Source: Selenomonas sp. AE3005 (GTDB taxonomy: Bacteria > Bacillota > Negativicutes > Selenomonadales > Selenomonadaceae). From it: a DNA stretch of 64,000 bases. Shown piece by piece: positions 51,979 to 62,049 of this stretch (the stretch's first letter is position 1; every line of letters begins with the position of its first letter). The notes beneath the pieces were generated by a model. The model was not told the origin of the DNA, made no database searches, and saw only the letters and a list, made by a program, of their open reading frames with translations. The stretch spans positions 62,001-126,000 of the forward strand of contig NZ_CAJODG010000002.1 of NCBI RefSeq assembly GCF_905233635.1, written 5' to 3'. The position numbers and the translations under genes were made by a program.

Positions 51979-53517
51979 GTGACTTTGCTATTTATGGGTG
52001 TTTTGCCTATTTTGTGGCTGATTGTGGCTCTGTCAGGACTGAAGATGGCGGCTTGGAAGGCCTGCCCCGTGGCGCTCCTGTTGTCATTATTTGCCAGTAT
52101 CGCATATTTTGGCATGCCTTGGGAGTATATGGCCAGTGCAGTTCTGGAAGGAACGGCTTTGGCCTGCTGGCCGATACTTTTGATTATCACGGCCACTATT
52201 TACACCTACCATTTGTCCGTGCATACCAAGGGTATGGATATTATCAAAGCCATGCTCACTTCGGTGAGCAGTGATTACCGTGTGCTTATCCTGCTGATTG
52301 CCTTTGGTTTTGGCGGTTTTCTGGAAGGTATGGCCGGTTTTGGTACAGCTGTAGCTATCCCGGCCAGTATGCTGGCCGGCATGGGGATAAATCCTGTAAG
52401 TTCCGTGGCCGTGTGCCTGGTGGCCAACTTCGTGCCATCGGCTTATGGCTCCATCGGTATTCCCCTGGTGACGCTGTCGGGCATTATGGGGACGGATTCT
52501 GCCCAGCTGGCCACCTATGTGGCTTTGCAGATAAGTATTTTGGGGCTATTTTGTCCCTTCCTGATGGTGGCTATCGCCGGCGGCGGTATGCAGGCCATAA
52601 AGGGCATGGTGCCTGTGTGCGGCGCAGCCGGTGTCAGCTACGTGCTGGCGCAGCTGCTCGTGTCCTACTTTATGGGGCCGGAGCTGGCTGGTGTGGCCGG
52701 AGCCATCTGTACCATGGGAGCCATCATCGGTGCCGTACATTTTTTCCCGCCTAAGGATTCGGCGTATGTTCTGCAGCGTGAGGAGGCTGCGGCAGTATCG
52801 CGGCAACAGGCTTTTTATGCCTGGCTGCCCTTTGGACTTATCTTTGTCCTGCTGCTGCTGACCAGCAAACTTGTGCCGACGATTTACGATTCCATATCCC
52901 AGGTCAGGACGTCCGTGCTGATTTACAGGGGGGAGGGCGGCAGCCCGTACACCTTCCAGTGGATAGCAACCCCGGGCATGGTGATTTTCTTTGCAACCTT
53001 CCTGAGCGGTTTTATACAAAAAACGTCGCTGGGGGATATGCTGACCGTTCTGCGCAAGACACTGACCAGTCTGCGGCCGACCTTTATTACCATCATCAGC
53101 ATTATCGCAACCGCCAAAGTTATGGGCTATAGCGGCATGACCACTACGATTGCCGACAATACCGTGGCAGCAACGGGGCTTATGTACCCGGCCATTGCTG
53201 CCTTTATCGGCTCCGTGGGCGGTTTTATCACTGGCTCGGCCACCAGTACCTGCATTCTGCTGGGCAAGCTCCAGATGGATGCGGCTGTGGCCATTGGTGC
53301 GCCGCTCAACACGCAGATTTGGATTGCCGCCGCCAATGCTACAGGGGCCTGTGCCGGCAAACTGATTGCTCCCCAGAGTATCGCTATCGGCGTAGCGGCC
53401 ATCGGCATAGCCGGCCGCGGCACTGAAAGCCAGCTGCTGGGACTGACCATGAAAATCTACCTGCCATTCATAATTCTGCTGGGACTGCTCGTTTATGGCG
53501 GCCGGCTATGGCTATAG
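51979..53517 (+). CDS. L-lactate permease family transporter
   Basis: A 512-residue carrier of the LldP/GlcA family with about 12-14 helices. LEGMAGFGTAVAIPASMLAGMG, VPSAYGSIGIPL, KVMGYSGMTTTIA, and SVGGFITGSATSTCILLGKL are family signatures. It imports L- or D-lactate (or glycolate) with a proton. Starts at GTG 51979 after AAGAGGTGAT. It interrupts the LPS region. A terminator follows. Confidence 0.88.
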   Translation: MTLLFMGVLPILWLIVALSGLKMAAWKACPVALLLSLFASIAYFGMPWEYMASAVLEGTALACWPILLIITATIYTYHLSVHTKGMDIIKAMLTSVSSDYRVLILLIAFGFGGFLEGMAGFGTAVAIPASMLAGMGINPVSSVAVCLVANFVPSAYGSIGIPLVTLSGIMGTDSAQLATYVALQISILGLFCPFLMVAIAGGGMQAIKGMVPVCGAAGVSYVLAQLLVSYFMGPELAGVAGAICTMGAIIGAVHFFPPKDSAYVLQREEAAAVSRQQAFYAWLPFGLIFVLLLLTSKLVPTIYDSISQVRTSVLIYRGEGGSPYTFQWIATPGMVIFFATFLSGFIQKTSLGDMLTVLRKTLTSLRPTFITIISIIATAKVMGYSGMTTTIADNTVAATGLMYPAIAAFIGSVGGFITGSATSTCILLGKLQMDAAVAIGAPLNTQIWIAAANATGACAGKLIAPQSIAIGVAAIGIAGRGTESQLLGLTMKIYLPFIILLGLLVYGGRLWL

Positions 53518-53530
53518 ATAAATACTATAC

Positions 53531-53558
53531 AAATCCGCACGTATAGTGCGGATTTTTT
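53531..53558 (+). terminator. Terminator after the lactate permease gene
   Basis: AAATCCGCAC and GTGCGGATTT pair around five bases, followed by TTTTG. Confidence 0.84.
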
Positions 53559-53624
53559 GTTGCTTATATGATATAATGAGATGTTAGAATTTAGTATGAG
53601 AATAACGACTCTACGGGAGATAAC

Positions 53625-54758
53625 ATGCGTATAGGAATTTTTGAAAATATAATGACTCCGGGCGGTCATGAGGTGGATTTTGACCGCATTATTGTGGAGG
53701 AAATGCAGAAACGCGGCCATGAGGTCTGCTTTTATGTTCCGGAAGGTTTTAAATTCAGCTTTGACTATCATGTGCCTGTGCATGAACTGCGTGGCGAGGT
53801 CGTGTCTTACAGCGGCGTTACCGGCCTGCGTAAGCTGGTGCGGACGGTAAAACGTGAATGGCACCGTATGAGCTGGTATCGGCAGCTGTTTGCTATTGCG
53901 GAACGCCGCGAGGTGGATGCACTGATTGTGCCGACATCAACCTATCGTTATTTACGCGCCGTGGATAAAAGCCGGCTGCGCAATTCACCCGTGCCAATTG
54001 TGTTTATCCTGCATGGAATAAATCCCACTGAGGCTCCGAAATTCCTGCATGAGGTGGATAAGCTGCGTGACTGTACCAATATCCGGCCGACCGTGCTGAC
54101 TTTTGGTGATGACATCTTTGGCGAGACACGGGCAAATATTCGTACCATCTACCCGCCGACGTATACGGCGAGAGACATCGAGCTGCAGCAGCCTGATAAT
54201 GACGTACTGACCATTGGTTTCTTTGGCCAGTACCGTCGGGAAAAAAGATTGGAAGATTTTTTAAAGGTGTACCTGCAGGGGCAGTATAATCGTCCGGTAA
54301 AACTTTTTGTGCAGGGCGCGACCATGCACCCTGAGGACGCCATGGATTTTGAGCGTATCATCAGCAAGTATAAAGACGAACAGGGAATTGAGTTCCTGCA
54401 TAAAGGCTTGATTGGCAAAGAATGGCAGGAGGCGCTAGCCGGTATTGACGTATTGCTTATGCCCTACTCTGCGCCCCGTTACCGTTACCACTGGGGCGGT
54501 ATGCTCTTTACAGCTATCGGCTATCAAAAGCCGGTAATCGCCAGCGATGACATGAATCCTGAAGTTTTTGCAGCATATAGAATAGGTGAATGCTTTAAGA
54601 GCGGTGACATGGACTCGCTTAAGGAAGTGCTGGAGAATTTCATCAACACTTATGCAGAAAATCAGCCTGTTTATGAAACTGAACTGGCAAAAGCCGCCGA
54701 AGTTTACTCACCGGCAGCCTTTGCTGAGAGAATTGAAAAAATAATGAGTGAGGATTGA
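53625..54758 (+). CDS. Glycosyltransferase, GT4/GT1-like
   Basis: A 377-residue GT-B type protein. The N-terminal half includes GGHEVDFDRII and HGINPTEAPKFL; the C-terminal nucleotide half has TIGFFGQYRREKRLEDFL, IDVLLMPYSAPRYRYHWGG, and GYQKPVIASDD. Substrate is unknown. It opens a block of core/O-antigen genes. The next gene starts one base after its stop. Confidence 0.8.
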   Translation: MRIGIFENIMTPGGHEVDFDRIIVEEMQKRGHEVCFYVPEGFKFSFDYHVPVHELRGEVVSYSGVTGLRKLVRTVKREWHRMSWYRQLFAIAERREVDALIVPTSTYRYLRAVDKSRLRNSPVPIVFILHGINPTEAPKFLHEVDKLRDCTNIRPTVLTFGDDIFGETRANIRTIYPPTYTARDIELQQPDNDVLTIGFFGQYRREKRLEDFLKVYLQGQYNRPVKLFVQGATMHPEDAMDFERIISKYKDEQGIEFLHKGLIGKEWQEALAGIDVLLMPYSAPRYRYHWGGMLFTAIGYQKPVIASDDMNPEVFAAYRIGECFKSGDMDSLKEVLENFINTYAENQPVYETELAKAAEVYSPAAFAERIEKIMSED

Positions 54759-54759
54759 G

Positions 54760-56028
54760 ATGGGGAATATATTGGGAGGTTTTAGCGAAAATATGAGTAC
54801 TAATAGTAGTGTGGTAAATTTGGAAAAGGACAATAAATTTTATAAATATATGTATTATGTGCTGGTGCTTTTTGCACTGGCATCTAACATAGCCCCTGTG
54901 GCTACATTAACAGCCATTATATTGGGGATAATATTGTTTATATATCACCGCATAGCTTTTAAATGCTGGCCGGCGATTGACAAAGGATTTGCCAAGGCTT
55001 TTGGTATTTATTTTTTGGTATGGATAGTTATAGCATTAAATTCGGAAGATATTATAGTAAGTATAAATGATGTGATGGCTACATTCTATAGAATTTTTCC
55101 GTTGTTTTTTGTGATGGTGGGACTTAGAAATAGAGCGCAGTTAAAGATGATATTAATAGCTTTAGGGATTTCTGTAATTATTACTGATTCTGTGGCAGTA
55201 TACCAAGGTATCGTTAAAGGCATTTCTCGACCAGAAGGAATGAGTAATAATACCATATTTTTGGCTAGCCACATGATAATGGCTTTATCAGTAGGAACTG
55301 CTGTAATATTGGATAAAGGCTTTTCTAAGCAATGGAAAATAGTGACCGTGTTGCTAGGCATTATGGCTTTTGGCACATTGTTGTTGACACTGACACGTGG
55401 CGTGTGGATTACACTTCCTTTTATGTTACTGTTGTTTGTAGTATTGTACCATGGTAATAGAAAGAAAATTATTAAGGGAGGATTAGTTGCCTGTTTGGCT
55501 GCTCTGGTTATATTCATAGGAAATCCAACATTGCAGACACGAGTTCAATCCATATCTAGTTTACAGGATAGGAGTAATATTGTACGAATACTGATGTGGA
55601 AATCATCAATAGAAATGGTAAAAGATTATCCTATTTTTGGTGTTGGTCCGGATAGGTTCCAGTATGTATACAATACGAAATATATCTTACCGTTAGCAGG
55701 GGAAAAAATGACACTGGAAAACTATCATACAGGTCATTCACACCCACATAATAATTTCTTTAAGCGTCTAACTGAAGGTGGAATTGTAGGTGGATTGGCT
55801 TTTGTACTTTTGACGGTATATGTTTTCAGACGGTTGTATAAAAAATTTAGACTGGGCATTAGAGAAAATAGATTTAATGTATATGCCATGATGGGCATAG
55901 TAATGTTTGCTGGTATGCATATAGCTGGGCTGACAGATACTAATGTAATAATAGTTCCAGAAATGAGGGAACTATGGTTCTTGATAGGTTTGTTTATGGT
56001 AGCTGATGACTTGAAACTTAGTGATTGA
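54760..56028 (+). CDS. O-antigen ligase family protein (WaaL-like)
   Basis: A 422-residue membrane protein with about ten helices and a large periplasmic loop containing GVGPDRFQYVYN and HSHPHNNFFKRLTEGG, the O-antigen ligase (Wzy_C) signature with its histidine. WaaL joins undecaprenyl-linked O-antigen to lipid A core. I place the start at ATG 54760, five bases after GAGGA; ATG 54793 is also possible. Base composition turns AT-rich here (AAATATATG-like stretches), unlike the earlier genes. Confidence 0.86.
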   Translation: MGNILGGFSENMSTNSSVVNLEKDNKFYKYMYYVLVLFALASNIAPVATLTAIILGIILFIYHRIAFKCWPAIDKGFAKAFGIYFLVWIVIALNSEDIIVSINDVMATFYRIFPLFFVMVGLRNRAQLKMILIALGISVIITDSVAVYQGIVKGISRPEGMSNNTIFLASHMIMALSVGTAVILDKGFSKQWKIVTVLLGIMAFGTLLLTLTRGVWITLPFMLLLFVVLYHGNRKKIIKGGLVACLAALVIFIGNPTLQTRVQSISSLQDRSNIVRILMWKSSIEMVKDYPIFGVGPDRFQYVYNTKYILPLAGEKMTLENYHTGHSHPHNNFFKRLTEGGIVGGLAFVLLTVYVFRRLYKKFRLGIRENRFNVYAMMGIVMFAGMHIAGLTDTNVIIVPEMRELWFLIGLFMVADDLKLSD

Positions 56029-56095
56029 TACTTTCTGATAAAGGCTATAATGATATAGTTTGTAAGAGAAATAATGTGTGAGGACGGATAATAAT

Positions 56096-56872
56096 ATGTC
56101 AGCGAATGTATCTGTTTTGATACTGGCGAAGAATGAAGAAAAGAATATCGAAGATTGTATAAAAAGTGCTGCTTTTGCGGCGGAGATAATAGTGATTGAT
56201 GATTATAGCACTGACAAGACTGCTGAAATCAGTAAACAACTAGGTGCAAAAGTAGTACAGCATGCATTAGACGGCAACTGGGGGGCACAACAGACGTTTG
56301 CCATTCAGCAGGCTGCGCAGCCGTGGATATTCTTTTTAGATGCGGATGAACGAATTTCCCCAAGACTGGCGGCTAAGATTGTTGAATTGGTAGAAAAAGA
56401 CGACAGGCGATATGCTTATTGCAATGCCCGGCTGAATTATTTTTGGGAACAGCCCCTGCGCCATGGCGGTTGGTTTCCTGATTATGTGGTGCGGCTTATT
56501 CCAGCCAAGGGAACGTATGTAACGGGCTTTGTGCATCCACAGTTCCATCATGAATATGAAGAAGTAAAACTGCCAGAGGAAGAATATATAATTCATTATC
56601 CATACCGTGATTGGAATCACTACTTTAATAAGTTGAATTTTTATACGACTTTGGCTGCGGAAAAAATGCAGCAGCATGGAAAAAAGGCTAAGCTGACGGA
56701 TTTTATCACACACCCGTTTTGGGCATCTTTTCGCATGTATATTTTACGTGGCGGCTGGCGTGATGGCCGTATAGGGTTTGTCTTGGCGTGTTTTCACTAT
56801 TTTTACACTATGGCGAAGTATGTAAAGTTATATTACTTGGATAAAAATAATGGACATGTAGGTGATGAATAA
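56096..56872 (+). CDS. Glycosyltransferase family 2, WaaE/KdtX-like
   Basis: A 258-residue GT2 enzyme: VSVLILAKNEEKNIEDCIKS, VIDDYSTDKTAEI, GNWGAQQTFAI, FLDADERI (DXD), and VVRLIPAKGTYVTGFVHPQF. It resembles inner-core beta-1,4-glucosyltransferases. The ATG at 56096 follows GAGGACGG at eight bases; the in-frame GTG at 56078 is weaker. Confidence 0.87.
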   Translation: MSANVSVLILAKNEEKNIEDCIKSAAFAAEIIVIDDYSTDKTAEISKQLGAKVVQHALDGNWGAQQTFAIQQAAQPWIFFLDADERISPRLAAKIVELVEKDDRRYAYCNARLNYFWEQPLRHGGWFPDYVVRLIPAKGTYVTGFVHPQFHHEYEEVKLPEEEYIIHYPYRDWNHYFNKLNFYTTLAAEKMQQHGKKAKLTDFITHPFWASFRMYILRGGWRDGRIGFVLACFHYFYTMAKYVKLYYLDKNNGHVGDE

Positions 56873-56874
56873 AA

Positions 56875-57792
56875 ATGAGAAAGTTTATTGAACTGGGAAA
56901 GAGAATATATAATACCAGTAATCCGCGTGAGGTTCATAGGTTGATTGTGTTTGTAGGGCGCTGCATGGCACATTATTCAGCAATGAAAAAATTTATGGCT
57001 TTTTTTCAGCAGGATGAATTACGTAGAAAAATTATCACAGATAATCCTTTTCCTCTAGAACAGGCAACGCGAGCGTTTTTTTTTGCAGGCTCAACTTTTG
57101 CTGAACGTGTAAAAATAATAAGCAATCATTTTCTAATAGAACAGAAATATTTGACTCCTGATTGGTTTGTAAGGTTGAATACAGATGAACATTACAAAAT
57201 ATGGCAGTCAAATGAGCATGATATTAATTGGTATACCATATTGCATATGGCGCCAGGACAGCGTAAAGAAGGTTTGATGGCTGTAAATATGCATGTTGAT
57301 ATGAAAGATAATCCAATATATCAAATTATGTTTTGGTTGAATACTGATAAAAACGGCGATGAATCTATGTGGATTGGTGCTATGCAGGGACCAAACGTAG
57401 CCAATGCTAATGAGATTATTAAAGATATTACAAAACGGTCGCATAGATATCGTACGAAAAATTTGATACTCTATATGACCATGGCCGTAGCACGCAGTTT
57501 TAACTGTAAGCATATTTATGCAGTATCAAATGATGGTTACTACGCTATGAATCATATCCGCAGAGACCGTAAGCTAAAGACGGATTTCGGCGCTTTTTGG
57601 GAAGAGGCTGGCGGACATAAGACGGATGATCACAGGTTTTACGAAATCCCGCTAATAGAGCCGCGAAAAACCATGGAAGAAGTACCAACACGTAAACGTG
57701 CAGTCTATCGTAAACGATTTGCTTTTCAGGATGATGTAGACATACAAATAGAGACAAATATGCAAAAGATAATGCGGAAGGTGTGTAAATAA
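56875..57792 (+). CDS. VirK/YbjX family protein (DUF535)
   Basis: A 305-residue protein of the DUF535/VirK family. Recognisable: LTPDWFVRL, MWIGAMQGPNVANANEIIKDITKRSH (the 'IGAMQG' block), SNDGYYAMNHIRRDRK. VirK-type proteins in enterics are linked to LPS or outer-membrane integrity and VirG/IcsA handling, but activity is unknown. It starts two bases after the GT2 gene and ends five before a GT9 gene, placing it in the LPS operon. Confidence 0.78.
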   Translation: MRKFIELGKRIYNTSNPREVHRLIVFVGRCMAHYSAMKKFMAFFQQDELRRKIITDNPFPLEQATRAFFFAGSTFAERVKIISNHFLIEQKYLTPDWFVRLNTDEHYKIWQSNEHDINWYTILHMAPGQRKEGLMAVNMHVDMKDNPIYQIMFWLNTDKNGDESMWIGAMQGPNVANANEIIKDITKRSHRYRTKNLILYMTMAVARSFNCKHIYAVSNDGYYAMNHIRRDRKLKTDFGAFWEEAGGHKTDDHRFYEIPLIEPRKTMEEVPTRKRAVYRKRFAFQDDVDIQIETNMQKIMRKVCK

Positions 57793-57796
57793 GGGA

Positions 57797-58846
57797 ATGA
57801 AAACATACAAGAATATTCTTGTCAATGCATTAGTTAATTTAGGTGATGTTGTCCTTACGACAAGTGCTATAGCTTTGTTAAAAAAGGCATATCCTGATGC
57901 GAGGATAACCATGCTTGTAAAACCTGTAGTACGACAGGCCGTAGAAAATAATCCGCTTATCGATGAGGTAATGGTTTTTCAATATAAGGCAAAAGACAAC
58001 TCTGTAGGTAAGATGCTGAATATGTTCAAGGACATCAAACGTCATCATTTTGATTTATCTATTTCCTTTGATCGTAAGCTGCGTCCGGCATTACTTTGCT
58101 GGTTGGCTGGAATACCAACCCGCGTTGGCCCTAGCAAGGTTTTTGATGACAAATTAAGTCGTGTAACGTGGTTTTATACTGATGTAATACAGATTAAGCA
58201 TGATTTAAATGCGGTTTTACAGGCAGAGACATATCAGACAATTGTCCGTGAATTTACAGGGCTTATTGACCATGCAGAACCTGTGTTTGCCAGAATTACC
58301 CCTGCTGCAGAGCAAAAAGCAGGAGAATTATTGGCAAGGCTGCCGCAGACAGAGAAAAAGATTGCTTTATGTGTAAAGGGAACCTTTGCCCTTAAAACAT
58401 GGCCAAAAGAATATTTTGTGCGGGTCGTAGACGAGTTGGCTAATCGCTATCAAGCGGCTTTTTTCATCGTTGGGGCACCTGGAGACCGCGAATATGCTGA
58501 TGAAGTAATTGCAGCGATGAATCAGCCTGTATTAAATTTCTGTGGTGAAACGACATTGGTTGATTTAGCAGCAATTATTTCTAAAGCTGATTTACTAATC
58601 ACGGTAGATACGGGAGCAACGCATATTGCTGCAACAACAGGCGCAAAGATGATTACAATGTATGGATGTACAAGCCCTGATAGATGGCATCCGATAAATA
58701 AGAACGCGCGTGTTCTGACAAGCCGTGAGCAGTGCTGCCCATGTACGGTGCGTGCTGATGAGTGTCCGAGTAATCCCAAACCAAAATGTTTGTGGAATAT
58801 AACACCGCAGCAGGTGCTCAAGGAAAGTTATGCTTTGTTGGGATGA
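57797..58846 (+). CDS. Glycosyltransferase family 9 (third heptosyltransferase-like)
   Basis: A 349-residue GT9 protein: NILVNALVNLGDVVLTTSAI, LSISFDRKLRPALLCWLAG, LCVKGTFALKTWPKEYF, and ITVDTGATHIAATTGAKMITMYG at the donor site. C-terminal CCPCTVRADECP is Cys-rich. It is the third GT9 enzyme in the window and probably adds a later core sugar. The DNA is AT-rich like its neighbours. Confidence 0.86.
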   Translation: MKTYKNILVNALVNLGDVVLTTSAIALLKKAYPDARITMLVKPVVRQAVENNPLIDEVMVFQYKAKDNSVGKMLNMFKDIKRHHFDLSISFDRKLRPALLCWLAGIPTRVGPSKVFDDKLSRVTWFYTDVIQIKHDLNAVLQAETYQTIVREFTGLIDHAEPVFARITPAAEQKAGELLARLPQTEKKIALCVKGTFALKTWPKEYFVRVVDELANRYQAAFFIVGAPGDREYADEVIAAMNQPVLNFCGETTLVDLAAIISKADLLITVDTGATHIAATTGAKMITMYGCTSPDRWHPINKNARVLTSREQCCPCTVRADECPSNPKPKCLWNITPQQVLKESYALLG

Positions 58847-58872
58847 TTGCTCTAGGGAATTGAGGAGCGAGT

Positions 58873-60030
58873 ATGAATATAGCTATATTTATAAAAGATT
58901 TTGCTGTTGGCAAAAAGTTTTCTAAAAATGGTTTACCGACTAAGAGTGGGGCAGAATTTCATGGTGAAAATCATGCTTTGCAGCTTATAAAAAGAGGTCA
59001 TAATGTCACTATTATGGCAAAAAAAAGATATTGGTTTACTAAAGCGCGTGAAAATATAAATGGGATAGATTTGGTACGTTTACATGCTCCGTTTAGATGG
59101 TTGGAAATTGTAATTCGTTTATTGACAACACATCGTAGTGTTGAGGCCTTTTACATCATAGGTACACCCAAATTTGCTGTTTGGATGATATTGCTGGCAA
59201 GGTTGTTTAACAAGCCGGTGACATTAGCACTTACGGGGAAGGCTGAAATCTTTAACGCAGAACGTAACTGGCGAAACAGAATTTTGGCGACGTGTACTAA
59301 TTATATTGCGACAACGCACGAAATACAGCAGGGCTTTATTGCGCAAGGTCACGTGAGTCCTGAGTGCGTATCAGTGCTGGCACATGGCATAGATACTAGT
59401 AAATACCCCTGCCCAACGGCAGAGGAAAAGGCAAGATTGCGGGAAAAACATAATATACCACAGAATGTACCTGTTTTGCTATTTTGTGCGCGTATTGTTC
59501 TGAATAAGGGGATTGATACGTTGTTGAAGGTGTGGCCGCTGGTGCATAAAGAGAATCCGACAGCCAGATTATTGGTAGTAGGCGGTGGGCGGCATGAATT
59601 GATGGCTGCCTTAAGGAAAATGGCAAGGGAAACGGATGATAGTGTACAGGTATTGGGCGAGGTTGAACAGCCACAGGAATTTTACCAATTGGCTGATGTG
59701 TATATTTTCCCGTCCAGGCACGAAGGCTTACCAACATCGCTGTTGGAAGCAATGTCAAGTGGTTTGGTAGCCGTAACTTCTGATATTGGTGGTTGTGACG
59801 ACCTGATTTTTAATGATAAGACGGGATATCGTGTTAATTCAGAAGATGCTGTGCAGTTTGCGGAAAAGGTAATTTATTTATTCGAGCATGATGAAAAACG
59901 GCTAGAAATGCAGGGGGCTAGCAAAGAACTGGTTCGTCAGTATTGTGATTACTACTATGTGATAGAGAAACTAGAACAAATCATTGGTAGTAAAGAGCCT
60001 GTACAGCAAGATTACCTGCAAACGAGATAA
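58873..60030 (+). CDS. Glycosyltransferase family 4
   Basis: A 385-residue GT4 enzyme of GT-B fold. GAEFHGENHALQLIKRGHNV at the acceptor side, THEIQQGFI, LLFCARIVLNKGIDTLLKVW, and IFPSRHEGLPTSLLEAMSSG at the donor site (the EX7E pair). Substrate cannot be predicted. It follows GT9 after 26 bases. Confidence 0.86.
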   Translation: MNIAIFIKDFAVGKKFSKNGLPTKSGAEFHGENHALQLIKRGHNVTIMAKKRYWFTKARENINGIDLVRLHAPFRWLEIVIRLLTTHRSVEAFYIIGTPKFAVWMILLARLFNKPVTLALTGKAEIFNAERNWRNRILATCTNYIATTHEIQQGFIAQGHVSPECVSVLAHGIDTSKYPCPTAEEKARLREKHNIPQNVPVLLFCARIVLNKGIDTLLKVWPLVHKENPTARLLVVGGGRHELMAALRKMARETDDSVQVLGEVEQPQEFYQLADVYIFPSRHEGLPTSLLEAMSSGLVAVTSDIGGCDDLIFNDKTGYRVNSEDAVQFAEKVIYLFEHDEKRLEMQGASKELVRQYCDYYYVIEKLEQIIGSKEPVQQDYLQTR

Positions 60031-60161
60031 ATGTTAATAAGTAATTTGTAGTTGATGACGATAAATGATATAGCGTAGGCGTGAATATATAAAATTGTTA
60101 AATATGAAAGTTGTTGAATAATATTTTAAATATAATTTCTTGTAAAGTGTAGGGGAGATTT

Positions 60162-61121
60162 ATGAAACCTAAGATATCAATAATTGTGCCTGTTTATAAC
60201 GGTGAAAAGTATATAGGTGATACGATAAAATCTATTCAAGCACAGACTTTTACGAACTGGGAATTATTGATCATAAATGACGGTTCAACTGATGAAACGG
60301 TATCAGTTGTAGACAAATTTATGTCGTCAGATTCACGTATAGGTTTATATCAGCAAGAAAATGCTGGCGTTTCTGTTGCTCGTAACAATGGCTTAGAGAA
60401 TGCACAAGGGGAATACATTAGTTTTTTGGATGCTGATGACTTATGGGCCCCAACAATATTGTCTAAGCTATTGGAAAGTATACAGTTCGACCTTAATCGA
60501 AAATTTGTTTATGCACGTACGAATGAAATTCAGGGCGATGAAAAATCCTTGATTGGTCCTAAAGGAAATACAGAAGGATACTTGGAAAGTTTTAGCTATA
60601 GTAAAACTAATGAGATAAGATTGACGTTTCATATTAGTGCTATCCTTATAGAACGGAGCATTATTGAAAAGTATAAGTTGCGTTTTATAGAAGGGCTAAC
60701 TATTGCTGAGGATACAGCCTTTCTTTTACAACTGCTGTGTGTAACAAAGGCATATTGTGTATCGGAAATATTGTCGTATTATGTTAGAAGGCCTAATTCA
60801 GCAACCACGAAAAAGTGGAAACCGTATGATTGGGAAGGACAAGTGAAAATTTACGAATATATTAAAGATTTTGTAGAAAAAAATCGTCCTGTAGCATTGC
60901 CAGTTTTAAATAAAGCTTATGGATATGTGGCATATCGATTTATACGAAGATGCTTTAAAAATGGATATAATATTGCGGGAAAGGCTTATATTGAAAAGTG
61001 GTTGCCAATATTAAATAATTTTGTTAATACGGGGGGGAAATGTATGGATAGAATAAAGTGTAGATGTATGATTAATGCTAAGGATTGTATGCCGTTGTTA
61101 AAAATAATAGCAAAAATATGA
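60162..61121 (+). CDS. Glycosyltransferase family 2 (GT-A)
   Basis: A 319-residue GT2 enzyme: ISIIVPVYNGEKYIGDTIKS, LIINDGSTDETVSVV, GVSVARNNGLENAQGEYISF, and FLDADD (DXD). The C-terminal region is mixed and basic. An AT-rich gap of 131 bases precedes it, so it may start its own transcript. Substrate unknown. Confidence 0.86.
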   Translation: MKPKISIIVPVYNGEKYIGDTIKSIQAQTFTNWELLIINDGSTDETVSVVDKFMSSDSRIGLYQQENAGVSVARNNGLENAQGEYISFLDADDLWAPTILSKLLESIQFDLNRKFVYARTNEIQGDEKSLIGPKGNTEGYLESFSYSKTNEIRLTFHISAILIERSIIEKYKLRFIEGLTIAEDTAFLLQLLCVTKAYCVSEILSYYVRRPNSATTKKWKPYDWEGQVKIYEYIKDFVEKNRPVALPVLNKAYGYVAYRFIRRCFKNGYNIAGKAYIEKWLPILNNFVNTGGKCMDRIKCRCMINAKDCMPLLKIIAKI

Positions 61122-61208
61122 TGATTTTCGAGAAAAAAGGGGTATAATGGTTAAATGGTATTTGGTTTCTATACAGATAACAGATTATAAATTTAAGGAG
61201 CGTGTACA

Positions 61209-61976
61209 ATGCAGACATTAGTCAGTTTTTCTCAAGAGTGTGAAGATATTATCTTATATCACTTGCTTGAAAAAGTCAGTGAACCCATTTTTTATGTGGA
61301 TGTCGGAGCTAATGACCCCGTGTTTATTTCAGTGACTAAGTTTTTCTATGAGCGAGGTGCATCTGGAATAAATATTGAGCCACAACATGATTTTATAGAA
61401 AAGCTTAATGCTGATAGGCCTAGGGATTTAAATTTAGAAATTGGCGTAGGCAACGAAAATGGAAGACTAAAATTATATGGTAACGGAGCAGGGGCAAGTT
61501 TTGATGTTGATTTAGATAATGCATCGACTTGCCGTGAAGTAGCCATAATAACATTGGCAGAAGTGTTCAAAAAATATGTTCCTCACAAGCAACCGGTTCA
61601 TTTTCTAAAAATTGATGTTGAGAACTTTGAAAGGCAAGTGCTAGAAGGCATGGATTTTGATAGCTACAGGCCGTGGATTGTTTGTATGGAATCTACTCTT
61701 CCAGGCACTAGTATACCTTCTTGGGATAATTGGGAGCAAATTCTATTGTCACAGAATTACGACTTCCTTGGAATGAGTGGCGTTAATCGTTATTATGTTG
61801 CTACTGAAGCAAAATATTTGATTAATGATTTTTGTGATTTTGAAAAGCTAAAAGACATCTACAACATTATTATATTATATAAAGTGATGCAAAAAGCAGA
61901 AGATTATGACCGGAATGAAGTAGTATATAAGTCAAAAATCACGAATATACTTAAACATCTTTACGGAACAAAATAA
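61209..61976 (+). CDS. FkbM family methyltransferase
   Basis: A 255-residue S-adenosylmethionine-dependent methyltransferase of the Methyltransf_21 family: FYVDVGANDPVFISVTKFFY is the SAM-binding strand with DVGAN, NIEPQHDFIEKLNADRP is the acidic loop, and FLKIDVENFERQVLEGMDF the second signature. Such enzymes methylate a hydroxyl on surface glycans. It is the last gene of the AT-rich LPS block. Confidence 0.88.
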   Translation: MQTLVSFSQECEDIILYHLLEKVSEPIFYVDVGANDPVFISVTKFFYERGASGINIEPQHDFIEKLNADRPRDLNLEIGVGNENGRLKLYGNGAGASFDVDLDNASTCREVAIITLAEVFKKYVPHKQPVHFLKIDVENFERQVLEGMDFDSYRPWIVCMESTLPGTSIPSWDNWEQILLSQNYDFLGMSGVNRYYVATEAKYLINDFCDFEKLKDIYNIIILYKVMQKAEDYDRNEVVYKSKITNILKHLYGTK

Positions 61977-62009
61977 CACGCCTTATATGCGTCATCATAA
62001 ACGAAAAAT

Positions 62010-62044
62010 ATACCTATCCTCTAGGTATTTCATCATGCTACAAT
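62010..62044 (+). promoter_or_regulatory. Extended -10 promoter with upstream palindrome
   Basis: TGCTACAAT (62036-62044) is an extended -10 element. ATACCTA (62010-62016) and TAGGTAT (62022-62028) form a perfect 7-base palindrome where a -35 box would lie, and no good -35 hexamer is seen. The palindrome could be an operator for an activator or repressor of the RNA that follows. Confidence 0.55.
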
Positions 62045-62049
62045 TATAG

